DNA of 64,000 nucleotides, taken from positions 682,001 to 746,000 of the forward strand of contig WOAB01000619.1 in NCBI GenBank assembly GCA_027886185.1. The letters are read 5' to 3'. The DNA comes from Rheum nobile (lineage: Eukaryota; Streptophyta; Magnoliopsida; Caryophyllales; Polygonaceae). Under the pieces are notes generated by a model, which worked only from the letters and a program-made list of their open reading frames with translations, was not told the DNA's origin and made no database searches. This document shows, piece by piece, positions 1 through 11,781 of the stretch. The position numbers and the translations under genes were made by a program. Numbering within the stretch: position 1 is the first letter of the stretch; the number at the start of each line of letters is the position of its first letter.

Positions 1-622
1 CGAGACCTTCAAAAATTCCGGCGAAGGCACAACTCCGGCGAGAGGCAATTTTGGCAGAGGTTCGATGTTTGGGATGGCTCAAATCTCTCCCCCAACACCC
101 CCTTTTATAGCCAAAGCGTCTGGAGCACGAATAAGATGAGCCTACAGCTAGTTCGGCGCTCGCCGGAAATCGCGCCGACGACCATCGGGCAAGGACTGCC
201 GGACAACGATGACTGCCATTACGGCGGGCGCCGTAATTTACGACGGTCGCCGTGGCATGACACACCAGCTGCCTCCTCGAGCGTTGGGACGGCGGGCGCC
301 GTGAATTTACGGCGGTCGCCGTGCTTGGGTCTCACGACGGTGGTCGCCGCGACTTTACGGCGGTCGCCGTGACACCTTTTTCCCGCCCGTTCAGCTTTGA
401 ACGAACATGACATTAAGCCGGGATAACAATTATCGTACGCGAACGACAATTTAAAATTCAAGGCACCTTGTCTGTATATTATTTCACTGAGAAAAATATT
501 ACAGATATAGAGCACATTACAGAATGTCTCAAGCTACCTGAATTAAATCCGACGTACACAACGGGTACTCGGGAAAATTCCATAATTCCCAAAATAACCT
601 TACAAAAATACGGGGTATCACA
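1..622 (-). repeat. 3' LTR (partial) of the Tekay-like element
   Basis: Bases 1-622 match 8592-9214 closely. The element-facing end is marked by CGGGGTATCACA on the plus strand, followed directly by a polypurine tract in element sense. A TATA-like motif (CCTTTTATA on plus, TATAAAAGG in element sense) lies at 101-109. The remainder of the LTR lies upstream of the window. Confidence 0.9.
221..372. repeat. GC-rich near-palindrome cluster in 3' LTR U3
   Basis: Several copies of a CGGCGGTCGCCGTG-like motif, each with arms such as ACGGCG and CGCCGT around a 2-base centre. They lie upstream of the TATA motif in element sense. The cluster matches 8811-8964 in the other LTR, with scattered transitions. 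Confidence 0.75.
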
Positions 623-635
623 TCTCCTCCCCCTT
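623..635 (-). other. Polypurine tract of the Tekay-like element
   Basis: In element sense this reads AAGGGGGAGGAGA and abuts the 3' LTR start TGTGATACC. It is the expected plus-strand primer for reverse transcription. Confidence 0.9.
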
Positions 636-658
636 ACAAGAAGTTTCGACCCTGAAAC

Positions 659-3600
659 TTAGGTCGAGAATAACTCGGGAAAACGCCTGAGCATATCTGA
701 CTCGGTTTCCCACGTCTCCTAAGTAACTTCTTCGGTCCCTGACTTGGACCACAGCACTCGTACCAACGGCACAATCTTATTGCGCAAATGCTTCTCCCGA
801 CGCTCCAAAATGCGCACGAGCAACTCTTCATAAGTACCATTAGCTTGAATCTCGATGTCCTCATAACTAAGCACATGAGACTCATCTGGCACATACTTTC
901 TGAGTAAAGACACGTGAAACACGTTATGCACCGGGTGAGCCGATGGCGGCAATGCCAAACGGTACGCTAGAGATCCCACTCTATCCAAAATATCGAATGG
1001 TCCCACGTAGCGAGGGTTAAGCTTCCCACGCTTACCAAATCTGAAAACTCCTTTGGAAGGCGACACCTTGACAAAAACCTTGTCACCGACCTCGAACTCG
1101 ACAGTCATGCGCTTCCGATCTGCGTAGGACTTTTGTCGACTCTGAGCGGTCAACATCCTTTGTCTGATCAAAGCAATGTCTGAAGCCGTCCTTTCGACCA
1201 ACTCTGGTCCACGCAGAATTTTGTCGGCATTAACGTCCCAACAAATCGGAGATCTGCATCTGCGACCATACAAAGCTTCAAACGGAGCCATCTTGATTGT
1301 AGCATGCCAGCTATTGTTGTATGTGAACTCAATCAGACTCAAGTTGTCCTCCCAGCTAGTCGGACGATCGAGCACACAAGCTCTAAGCATATCCTCCAGA
1401 GTCTGGATGGTCCTTTCAGACTGGCCATCTGTCTGAGGATGAAACGCTGTACTGAACCTTAACTCGGTTCCCATAGCCTTATGAAGTTCCTTCCAGAATC
1501 TTGACATGAAACGGCCATCTCGGTCCGATACAATGGTCTTAGGAATGCCATGTAAGCGGACAATCTCCTTCTGGTAAACTTCGGCTAGCTTCTGGGTTTC
1601 CCATGTGGTCTTGATGGCTATGAAATGAGCACTCTTCGTAAGCCTATCCACAATTACCCAGATAGCATCTCTCTGACTTCGAGTCTTGGGTAGCCCAGTG
1701 ACGAAGTCCATGGAAATGTCCTCCCATTTCCATTCTGGCACGGGGAGAGGTAGCATCTCACCACCTGGTCTGCGGTGTTCGATCTTGACTTTTTGGCAAG
1801 TTAAGCACTTTGCCACAAAGGCTGCTACGTCCCACTTCATGTTTGGCCACCAAAACTTCTTCCTGAGATCCTTGTACATCTTGCTAGAGCCAGGATGCAC
1901 AGAATAAGCAGATGAATGAGCTTCTCTCATCACCAACTGACGAAGACCTTTTGTGTCAGGCACACAGATCCGATCCTGAAACCAAAGTGATCCATCATCC
2001 TGAACCACAAAACTGGGAGCTTTCCCATCCATCACTTCACTGCTTAACTTTACCAAGATGATGTCATTGACTTGCTTTTCTTTGATTTGATCCAGCAGTG
2101 TAGCCTGAATCTCCATCATACTCAGGTACCCTCTACGCTGGTCATATAAGACTTCAATGTCGCATGACTCTTGGTTTAGCTTGGTCTGAGCAGTAAGCAA
2201 CGCAACCACAGTCTCGTGCGTTGTCTTCCGGCTTAGCGCATCAGCTACTACATTAGCCTTGCCCGGATGATACCACAACTCCATGTCGTAGTCCTTGAGC
2301 AACTCTAGCTAGCGGCGTTGTCTCATATTTAACTCCTTCTGAGTAAATATATACTTGAGACTTTTGTGGTCAGTGAAGACTTGGCATCTTATACCATAGA
2401 GGTAATGCCTCCAAATCTTCAGCGCAAAGACAACTGCTGCCAACTCAAGATCGTGGGTCGGATAGTTTTCTTCGTAAGTCTTGAGTTGTCTAGATGCGTA
2501 AGCAATGACTCTGCCCCTTTGCATCAAAACACAACCAAGACCACACTTGGAAGCATCACTATAGACCACATAATCGTCATTTCCCTCTGGGAGTGCTAAT
2601 ACGGGTGCCGAGGTCAACCGTCGCTTCAACTCCTGGAAACTGACCTCGCACTTGTCATTCCAGACAAACTTCTTGTGGACTTTGCGGAGTAGATTGGTCA
2701 TCGGTAGAGCGATCTTTGAAAATCCTTCTACAAACCTTCTATAATACCCGGCAAGTCCAAGAAAACTGCGCACCTCCTTCACGCTCTGGGGCTGTGTCCA
2801 CTTAGCCACAGCTTCAATCTTTTGGGGATCAACCATAACCCCATTTTTATTGATCACGTGGCCTAAGAAAGACACTTCCTTCATCCAGAATTCATATTTA
2901 GACAATTTAGCATAAAGCTGATGTTGTCTAAGGATCGATAAGGAAATCCGTAGATGTTCCTCGTGGACTTCTTCATTCGGAGAGTAGATCAAAATGTCGT
3001 CGATGAAGACCACCACGAACTTATCCAAGTACTGGTGAAAACATCGGTTCATCAAATCCATAAAGACAGCTGGAGCATTTGTAAGCCCAAAAGGCATCAC
3101 TACGAACTCGTAATGACCATATCTGGTCCTAAACGCAGTTCTAGGAATGTCCTGCTCCCGAATCCTGAGTTGATGATATCCAGATCTTAAGTCGATCTTG
3201 GAGAACACCTTTGCTCCCTGCAATTGGTCCAACAAGTCCTCAATCCTAGGCAAATGATACTTGTTCTTGATCGTCACCTTGTTCAACTCTCGATAGTCGA
3301 TACAAAGTCGGAACGATCCGTCCTTCTTTTTGACGAATAAAACCGGAGCACCCCACGGCGATGCACTCGGCCTGACATAACCTTTGTCAAGAAGATCTTC
3401 AAGTTGATTCTTCAACTCTTGCATCTCAGCTGGAGCCATCCGATACGGGGATTTGGAAATCGGCGCCGTACCAGGCTCGAGATCAATTGAAAACTCTACG
3501 TCACGATTTGGGGGTAATCCTAGAATTTCTTCCGGAAAGACATCCGAAAATTCCCTAACTATAGGAATATCAAGAACCTCAGGTCCATCCTTCTCAGGCG

Positions 3601-5380
3601 AATCCAAGTAGCAAAGGTACCCGACACATCCTTGTCGTAGTAGCTTAAACGCAGCCATCGCATTGATCAGCTTGCCGTTATCAGCGTCATTTCGACCTTT
3701 GAACTTGCACACGAATTGGCCCCCGGATGACACCATCACCGTTCTTGAACTGAAGTCGATCACCGCCTTGTGATGCGTCAGCCAATCCATACCGAGAATA
3801 ATGTCGTATAGAGCCATGGCTATGCAGATTAAATCTGCCTCGAATTCCTTACCCTGAATGGTAATCGGAAAGTCGGACAAATGCTTGGTTCCCACCAAAC
3901 GTTCTCCATTAGGAAGATTAACGACAAAAGGGTCGCACGAATCATTGCATACTAAGTCTAACTTGCTAACACAGCTATCCGAAATAAAGGAATGCGTAGC
4001 ACCAGAATCAAACAGAATGCACACTGAAGTAGAGTGAAGGTATAAAGTACCTTGAGCAATCGGAGCGTTGGGTCCATCTGCCTCACGCATCTCGTACAAG
4101 CGTTGGCCCTGACTTCCAGAAGCAGCTGGGGCCTTTCCCCTGTTCTGAGCAGTCGTCTGCACTGAAGGGCTAGGAGTCTCGGCAGGCTTAAACCTAGGTC
4201 GGTTGCTCTGATGAACTGACCCTTGCTGCGACTCTACTCCCTTTTGCTTTCCCTGCTTGCAGAACTTTTGCAGATGACCATCATGTCCATACCCAAAGCA
4301 TGGCCTCCTCTCCTTTCGACACTCAGTGCTCTTGTGTCCAGCAGTACCGCAGTTATAACACTGAACTGAACTCCTGGTATGCCCTGACTGCTGAGTCGAT
4401 CCTCCTTGCGTCATCTCCGTCTTAGCTCTGCCGGATTTGGCGAAGTTAGACGGTGGCGCAGGGCGCTTAAAACCACCTCCCTGGTTCTGATTCTGCATCG
4501 ACTTTTGTCGGTTGCGCCTCTTGGTCGACTCCTCGAGAGTCACCTCCAGCTTATAGGCACAATCCACATACTGCTCCAAGGTAGAGCATGTGTGGTGCAC
4601 CATTAATGGCTTGATATCCGGGTTCATCCACTCGTGGAAGTACCAGATCTTTTGAGCCTCGCTGGTGATCTCGGCAGTGGCGTACTGTAGAAGATGGTTG
4701 AACTTAGATGCCAACTCGGTCACTCTCAGACCATCAGTCTGAGGGTACAAGAACTCTTTATGCTTCTCCTCTCTCATAGCACGAGAGAAAAAACGATCAA
4801 CCATCTTGGTCTTGAACATCGACCAAGTCAACACTGGGCTCTCAGCCAAACCAGTGCTCTCCCACCACTCGCTAGCCTCCTCCTTCAGCTAAAGAGACGC
4901 GATATGGACCTTCTCGGCCTTCGTACACTCCACATTCCTGAACAGCCTCTCCATATGGGAGAACCAATGAGTCACTGCCACTGGCTCCCCTTTCCCGTTA
5001 TAGCAGTCGGGTCTCATGGAAGTAATGGTCTTAAGAGCGCGACCATAGCTGTCCCTCGCCCTAACGGCAGTCTCCTGAGTCACAGGGTTTCTGGGTTCCA
5101 CAACATCAGGAACCGCTGCATGAATAGGCACTTTTTGTGCTTGAGGCGCACTTGGTCTCAAGACATCTGTAATAGCCTGCATCACGATCCCACGGATCGC
5201 CTCAACAGCTGCAGCGTCAAACAGCATCGGCGCCTGGGTCTGATCCTGACCTTCACGCCTCTGCTGGACGCGAGACTCAGACTCGTGTTCATCCTGAACA
5301 CCTCTTCCTGCTGGTCTGGGGTTTTGGCTGGTCCCAGCACCGGCTCGAGTCGAGTTTCTCGTGCTTCTTGGGTTCACCAT
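659..5380 (-). pseudogene. gag-pol polyprotein of the Tekay-like element, closed by three TAG codons
   Basis: One frame runs from the ATG at 5380 to the TAA at 659-661 (1,574 codons with stop). It has no frameshift but three internal TAG codons: 4889-4891 (codon 164, in gag), 2309-2311 (codon 1024, between RNase H and integrase) and 719-721 (codon 1554, in the chromodomain). Visible parts are a CCHC knuckle near codon 338, a second knuckle lacking one cysteine (C-x2-Y), protease DSGA near 457, RT FIDD near 792, and RNase H YSDAS near 943. Integrase has an HHCC region near 1160 and D, D and E near 1227, 1284 and 1318. The chromodomain is in the last 60 codons. Family context suggests Trp at codons 1024 and 1554 and Gln at 164, so all three stops are single transitions. 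The start follows a run without in-frame stops; the next stop lies upstream of 5449. Confidence 0.9.
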
Positions 5381-5669
5381 CTGTTTACCGATCCAATTCC
5401 AAGCATTCAATACATTAATATTATGCAACATACTTATGTAATAAATCAATGTAAATAAATCACTCAGAATAGATCAACTTGGCATTTTATAGATGAACCT
5501 TCGAATTCTTACACAAGTTACACATAAGTTTATCATTCGAGCGTTAGGACAACATTGCTCGAAGATATAAGTGTTTCTCAAAGTACTTGCCGCAATACTG
5601 AAATATTACACAAAGTACAACTTGGAATACTAAGAAACAAACTACTACGATAGGCAACGCCACTCCTCC

Positions 5670-6596
5670 TCAAGGCGTTCCAAAACGTCTCCCATACGAC
5701 TGGCTACTCGTGCATGGTCTCTTCGGGCTAGGCTCACCATCGAGCTCTGGCGATGGGTTTCGCACCCTGCTTGACCCTGAAGCACATAGTCCTAGCTCAG
5801 CCATAGAAAAGTATGGGTCGTCCATGACTGGTCCTCCTATTCCAGCCCTCCTCTGAGTACTGGCGATCAGCTCATCCCTCTGACGCTGCTATTCTGCGGA
5901 GATTACCTCGCTCTGGCAGAGAATCTCCTGCAGCTCAGATTCCGACCTCCATCTCCTTGGAGTAGGGATAGGCTGAGATTCCCTGTCACTTCTCCCAATA
6001 CCGTACTCGGTATATAGTGCCTCCCAATCAGCTTCTGACATGGGTGCGTACTCTGGCACTGGTGACAATCCTGTACCGGGCTCCTGATTCTGCCCTTCAA
6101 GGTACAACGCTGGATCCTCTTCTGGATCATCCTCTATGGGATTCTCTTCCTCGGGATCATCCTCGATGGGATCCTCTTCCTCGGGATCATCCTCGCTGGG
6201 ATCCTCATCCTCAGAATCATCCTCGATCATCTCCTCGTCCCCGACAGGATCTTGCTCAAGCATCTCCTCTTCCTTCTCCTCGTACTCGATCTCCTCGGGA
6301 ATTGGTCCCAGTAGAAAGTCGTCTTGGTAAACCCCTTGTTCATACCTTGACAACTCGTCTTCCTGCTCCCATTCTTGTACTCCGTCCACCCTTGGTGGTG
6401 GCACAGGTGCAGGTCTAGGGACCATAGCATTCCTGGCTACAAGGACAACCGACTCGGGGAGAACGTGCTTGACGTCTTCGGGTGGGCTACTCGGGCCTCC
6501 AACCTCGAAACATCGCTGAGGTAACGGAAAATCTAGCCTCGGCTGATCCGACTTGGCGTCTTCTGACCCCCTACCAATAGAAAAGTAGACACCCAT
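5670..6596 (-). pseudogene. Extra acidic ORF in the leader, upstream of gag, with one internal stop
   Basis: Between the primer-binding site and gag, on the same strand, the first ATG of this frame is at 6596. The frame is open to a TAG at 5889-5891 (235 codons), then open again for 72 codons to a TGA at 5670-5672. The TAG sits in a Gln/Arg-rich stretch and looks like a CAG-to-TAG change. The predicted protein has an N-terminal part with proline-rich segments. A strongly acidic middle (about codons 95-165) carries imperfect repeats of an EDDPEEEDPI type. The C-terminal part has PSPELD- and PSPKR-like motifs. No hydrophobic segment or zinc knuckle is visible. I do not recognise the family. About 290 bp separate it from gag, and about 190 bp without a feature separate it from the primer-binding site. 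Low-complexity coding can arise by chance, so function is uncertain. Confidence 0.55.
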
Positions 6597-6790
6597 CCTA
6601 TCGAACAATAAGGAAGGAATTAGTCTTTCTAGACATAGAAGCAAGATTACTATATCAGACTATAAAGAAGACATGACTATGAACGGTATTTTTAAATTCT
6701 TTTCAGAATGAAAATTCAGAGCCCTCTTTAAAGCATTTTCAAAAACGGATAATTGATTTATAAAATCCTAAACCCGTTTTAAAACTTTTG

Positions 6791-6802
6791 GCTCTGATAC
6801 CA
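6791..6802 (-). other. Primer-binding site, initiator tRNA-Met type
   Basis: In element sense TGGTATCAGAGC, 4 bp inside the 5' LTR end. It is complementary to the 3' end of plant initiator tRNA-Met and primes minus-strand synthesis. Confidence 0.9.
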
Positions 6803-8390
6803 CAACTGTAACACCCCCGAAACTTAACCCTTTTGGAAAGGTATTACCGCCAGTGACCCCAGTGTTCCTTACCGAGATCACCCAAGGCTTTACCAAATAA
6901 ATACGATTTATGAAATGCAATTGATACACAAAGATCAAGCATTAAATTCCAAAACATAACATTGTTGAGGAAACAAGAGTTACGGGATTACAACCCAATC
7001 CCGAATAGGTCAAAACATAGTTTAAACCAAACACAGCGGAAGACTAAGAAAGTAAGTTACAATCGGAGTTATTGTCCAAAGGATCATAACCTGATTAAAG
7101 AAATAATTAAAACATTCAAAAACCACCGCCGACTTCATAGTCCTTCTAATCTTCTGAGCTACTTCTTAACTGATGTGCCGAATCGAACGGATGACACCAG
7201 CCAACCATGCAAGGGAAAATATTGGTTGGTTAGTCTAAATGAATAGACTAGCAAGGGAACAAAGCAGAATGGTTCGAAGCAGTTGTATTAGGTTAGACTC
7301 TTCGTCCCTCGAATAATAATCGAGTACGCTTGTCAACCACCATACTCCTACTGGAATAAACAAGAGGTATGCACAAGAGAAGATTCTGGAAGACTGAATC
7401 TTCACAAAAATCGACTCGAAAGAAGACTCCAACTGAAATGAGTCTTTAAGGAAGCAATGACAAATCTGGAAAGTTATAGAATCATTCAACCATGATTTAA
7501 AACTGACTGAGATGCTTCGGTTCACGACCAACCTCATCGCCTACAGCGAATCCAGATTGGAAAGAGAACGTACTACATTCAAGTCAAGACGAGTTTTCCT
7601 AGCTGCACTGAACTTAGCTGCACTACTCGCCCAAGGTGTATTAATTATGTGCATCAAGGTAGCACTTATCTGATTTATGTTCCAAAAACACACATCACGT
7701 TATAGACTTTTACATGTGTACCCCACCAATGGGACGACACATCTTAGTATACATTTCGTCGAGAGTGACGTATACCGAAAGGTTTGTGACACCAGCTAAG
7801 TGTCCTGTCTCTACACACATGTATAAGAGACCGATCATGATCATAGAATAGTACCAGATGGGGACGAGCCATCCCGATACCAGATTATAAAGAAACGACT
7901 GGACCGAGTCTGAGTAACGTTCCTATCTAACAGTGCTAACTAAACAGTTACAGCACCACCACATTTACAGGATAAATCCACATAAAGGCCCGAAAGGCGA
8001 TCACAGATAATAGCGTTGTTCTAGCAGATATACAACCTATTATATGATTTTCAAAACAGTTTATCAAAACCGTTTCCAGACAAACAGAATATTCATTCCA
8101 AATTAATTACTCAGATAAACTACTGATAATTAATGTAAATATGGAACGAAAGAGGAAGAGCGAACCGCCACTTGCCTTACTCCGCAGAATAGTCAAAAGA
8201 CGTCACTGGATTCCGGGCTCGACACGGTATAGCTCTGACATCACAACGACCTTCGAGTCGACCCATAAAAGGAACCCTAAGTTAGATCCGACATAAACAG
8301 TACGAATCTAAACACGGCGAAAGAACACGAAAGGAAAGACGCCACGACGACAACCGACCAAGCCAAAGCCACAAAGGTGTTCTGGGCACT

Positions 8391-8459
8391 GGCGGCGGTC
8401 GCCGTGAAGAACACGGCGGTCGCCGTGAAGAACACGGCAGTCGCCGTGAAGAACACGGC
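8391..8459. repeat. 21-bp tandem repeat of a GC-rich near-palindrome, LTR R/U5
   Basis: Three to four copies with period 21, each containing CGGCGGTCGCCGTG or a one-base variant, joined by AAGAACA. In element sense it lies about 230 bp downstream of the TATA motif, so it would be transcribed and able to form short GC hairpins. Confidence 0.8.
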
Positions 8460-8692
8460 CGACTGAAACGAGAGAAAACTCACCCAAAAACACGAGCGGT
8501 TCGGCCTCCTTCGACTAGCTTTGGCTTCTAACCTCCAAGGCTAACCAAAAGCTTCACAAAGGCTCTCAGGAACCACACCAAAGCAACACCGGCGAGACCT
8601 TCAAAAATTCCGGCGAAGGCACAACTCCGGCGAGAGGCAATTTTGGCAGAGGTTTGGTGTTTGGGATGGCTCAAATCTCTCCCCCAACACCC

Positions 8693-8701
8693 CCTTTTAT
8701 A
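8693..8701 (-). promoter_or_regulatory. Candidate TATA box of the 5' LTR
   Basis: TATAAAAGG in element sense, about 520 bp into the LTR. Transcription would be expected to start some 25-35 bp further into the LTR. The same motif occurs at 101-109 in the 3' LTR. Confidence 0.6.
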
Positions 8702-8810
8702 GCCAAAGCGTCTGGAGCACGAAGAAGATGGGCCTACAGCTAGTTCGGCGCTCGCCGGAAATCGCGCCGACGACCATCGGGCAAGGACTGCCGGACAACG
8801 ATGACTACCA

Positions 8811-8964
8811 TTACGGCGGGCGCCGTAATTTACGGCGGTCGCCGTGGCATGACACACCAGCTGCCTCCTCGAGTGTTGGGACGGTGGGCGCCGTGACTTT
8901 ACGGCGGTCGCCGTGCTTGGGTCTCATGACGGCGGTCGCCGCGACTTTACGGCGGTCGCCGTGA
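8811..8964. repeat. GC-rich near-palindrome cluster in 5' LTR U3
   Basis: Five or so copies of ACGGCGGTCGCCGTG-type sequence, spaced irregularly, about 110-260 bp upstream of the TATA motif. It is the counterpart of 221-372. Confidence 0.75.
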
Positions 8965-9214
8965 CACCTTTTTCCCGCCCGTTCAGCTTTGAACGAACAT
9001 GACATTAAGCCGGGATAACAATTATCGTACGCGAACGATAATTTAAAATTCAAGGCACCTTGTCTGTATATTATTTCACTTAGAAAAATATTACAGATAT
9101 AGAGCACATTACAGAATGTCTCAAGCTACCTGAATTAAATCTGACGTACACAACGGGTACTCGGGAAAATTCCATAATTCCCAAAATAACCTTACAAAAA
9201 TACGGGGTATCACA

Positions 9215-11140
9215 CACGGCCCCGGCCCCGCATCCTGACTGAGCACGTGACCAGGCAATTTGGCGGGCGTGATCATCTCTAGCGTGATTGCCCCAATCAA
9301 AAGAAACTTTTGTTCATGCAAGCTTCAGGCTACAAATCATTTGAGGACGAACCACTCGAAGACATCGCGCCCAAGCAGGACGACGTCGGGGAGGACGACG
9401 CCTACCTTTGTATGCCGCATGAGCTGGATTCGGGCACCCCTTTGAGCCTCATAACTCGGCGCATGCTCATAGTGAAGGAAGCAGCCTTGATGGACCAACG
9501 AGAGAACATGTTTTACACTCGTTGCCTTGTCTAAACCGCCTCGCTTAGTGTCATCATTTATGGTGGTAGCTGTTATAACATTGTCAATGAAAAGGTGGTC
9601 ACACACCTCAAGCTGGCAATGACACCCCATCCTCAACTGTATGGTCCTTCATGGATTTTTTAGGGTAAGGGTGATGTGGTAAGCAGGCAATGCCACATCA
9701 CTTTTCAAATTGGTCAATACACTGATACGATTTCGTGTGATATTGTTGCAATGGATGCTACTCATCTTCTCCTTGGTAGGCCATAGGAGTTTGATAAGAA
9801 AGCCGTGCATGATGGCTTCTTAAACACATATGTGTTTATGCATGGTGGTTGGCGAATTACTTTGTTGCCCATGTCGCCGCATGAGATTCTGCACGACCAG
9901 GTCGAGCACTGCCGTGCCAAGGCATAAGAAGTCGCCGCAGCCACATCGCATGCCGCTAACGCTGCCAAAACCAAAGACGCGCTGCCATGCTCCAGCGGCT
10001 CCTCTGCCAAGCGCCATGCCTCGGACAACAACACTGGAACCGCGTGCCCGCTGCAGTGGCTTCGGGCAAAGTTTCTTGCAAGCACAGCACCGTGCGCGAC
10101 CTCGACAATGATGGCGTCTCCGCCAACCTCCAAGGTCGTTGTGAGCACAGATTGTTGATGGCACGCGCTCGGGATCTCACTGTAACTTTTCAGGGACGTT
10201 CTCCTTGGTTTCTTATACTTCCCACCACGTGTCTGTCAATTCATAAGAATTGGAATGATTTACCCCCGTGTGTTTTTATCTCTTGTAAGAATTTCAGGAT
10301 GTCATGCCCGAGGAATTACCTGAGGGCCTACCCCAAATTCGCGTCATCTAGCACCAGATTGACCTGGTCTCGGGCGCTTTATTGCCAAGCTGAGTTGCCT
10401 ATCATGCAAGCCCTGAGGAGACAAAGGAGCTTCAGCGCCAAGTGCAAGACCTCATGGACAAGGGCTACGTCTGTGAGAGCTTGAGCCCTTGTGCCATGCC
10501 GGACATTCTCGTGCCCAAGAAGGATGGCACATGGCGTATGTGTGTCGTGCCATCAATCAAATTATGGTGAAGTATCGTCACCCCATCCCGCGCCTCGATG
10601 ACATGCTCGACGAATTGTATGGAGCCACTCTCTTTTCCAAGATAAATCTCAAGAGTGGCTACCATCAAATTCGAATGAAGGAAGGCGATGAATGGAAGAT
10701 GGCCTTCAAAACCAAGTATGGCCTCTACGAGTGGCTCATTATGCCTTTCGGCCTCACTAATGCCCCGAGCACATTTATAGGGTTGATAAACCATGTTCTT
10801 AGACATTTTTTGGGCAAATTTGTCGTTGTGTATTTTGACGATATTTTGGTGTATAGCCGAACGTTACAAGACCATGTAGACCACCTTAGACAGGTCCTAA
10901 AGTGCCTTAGAAGCGAGCAGTTGTATGCCAACTTGGCAAAATATGTGTTTTGCTAGGACACTACGGTTTTTCTAGGCTTTGTCGTCTCCAAGGACGGCCT
11001 ATGCGTGGACACCGAGAAGGTCCGTGCCATTGAGGAGTGGCCTACCCCCACGACGTCTACCATGGTTTGTTCATTTTTGTGGTTGGCTGGCTTCTATAGG
11101 CGGCTTGTGCGTGACTTTAGTGATGTGTCCTTGTCTCCTG
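9215..11140 (+). pseudogene. Decayed CRM-like gag-pol fragment (gag end, protease, RT)
   Basis: Starts directly after the Tekay-like LTR. Translation in changing frames gives the end of a gag knuckle (DCPN), an acidic linker (9310-9534), protease, a connector and RT. The protease motif reads YGGS where relatives have DGGS, so the catalytic Asp is lost. The best-kept part is 10489-10956, with the CRM-type RT core RLDDMLDEL, YHQIRM and VVYFDDILVYS, followed by a TAG. RT homology fades near 11140; RNase H and integrase are absent. Many stops and frameshifts make it non-functional. It resembles the minus-strand copy at 12.8-27.7 kb more than the intact copy at 18 kb. Confidence 0.8.
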
Positions 11141-11781
11141 TGACAAGCCGAATTGCCAAAGGTGGTGCCTTGGATCTAGTCTTGGTTGGGAAGTCACGTC
11201 TAAACGTCTCAGTTGGTGAAGATGATGCTATACGCGTTGAAGAACGCGATGTTGAATGTGGTGGTGATCACGGTGGTGACGATTGATGGAAAGATGATGG
11301 CGGTGGCGGAAGCGATTGAATGGAGGAATAGATGACTTGATAGAACAAGTCGTTGGTGTCGTAGCATCGACTGCAGATATCGTAGCGTCGACTGCGGAGG
11401 GGATAAGCTCGATGGAGATCGAGTGGTTGCCGTAGCATCGGCGGCAGAGTGAATGGGGATGAGAGGTGATATGAATCAAGGATCGGGGTCGATGCGGTGC
11501 AAGGCAAGGCTCGAAAGATCTTCAAGCAATCGTCAAGAAAAGCCCAGAAAAGTGATTGACTTCAACTGGCTCGTTCTCCTTGCTCCGAACTCGGAATTGG
11601 ATTATTCCAAAGCCCAGAGACAGATCTGAGAGTCTAGAAAAATCCCTCAAAATTCGGTGGACAGTGGATCAATGGATCGGAAGTTATGATGTTTCTCCCG
11701 AACAGTCGCAACCAGAGAACAATGTAAGCGAAAGGGAAATGGATGATTTTGGCCTGGTGTTTGATGGGGACGGTGGATGAT
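11141..11781. other. Unassigned stretch between CRM-like fragments
   Basis: No coding frame with recognisable motifs. An imperfect direct repeat around GTAGCATCGACTGC / GTAGCGTCGACTGC lies near 11360-11400. It could be leader or gag debris of a CRM-like copy, but I cannot show this. Confidence 0.3.

Larger units (their letters stand above)
1..9214 (-). mobile_element. Tekay/Del-like chromodomain LTR retrotransposon, 3' LTR cut by window start
   Basis: Read on the minus strand the order is 5' LTR (9214-6807), primer-binding site, leader with an extra ORF, gag-protease-RT-RNase H-integrase-chromodomain, polypurine tract and 3' LTR (622 to beyond base 1). The pol order and the C-terminal chromodomain are those of plant chromoviruses. 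The LTR start TGTGATACCCCG and the Met-type primer site fit the Tekay/Del group. By eye the 622 bp shared by the two LTRs differ at about 14 sites (roughly 2%), so the insertion is fairly recent. The outer target duplication cannot be tested because the left end lies outside the window. Lineage is inferred from motifs. Confidence 0.8.
6807..9214 (-). repeat. 5' LTR of the Tekay-like element, complete (2,408 bp)
   Basis: On the plus strand it begins TGTAACACCCC and ends TATCACA, so in element sense it runs TGTGATACCCC...GGGGTGTTACA with TG/CA ends. It contains two GC-rich palindrome clusters and a TATA motif. The stretch from 6807 to about 8390 shows no coding frame I can support. Confidence 0.9.

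Noticed and set aside
136..372. Short open frames in both LTR copies of the Tekay-like element (also 8728-8964 and the opposite strand)
   Set aside because: They come from the CG-rich palindromes, which lack stop codons by composition; they carry repeated RRSP-like residues and no motif.
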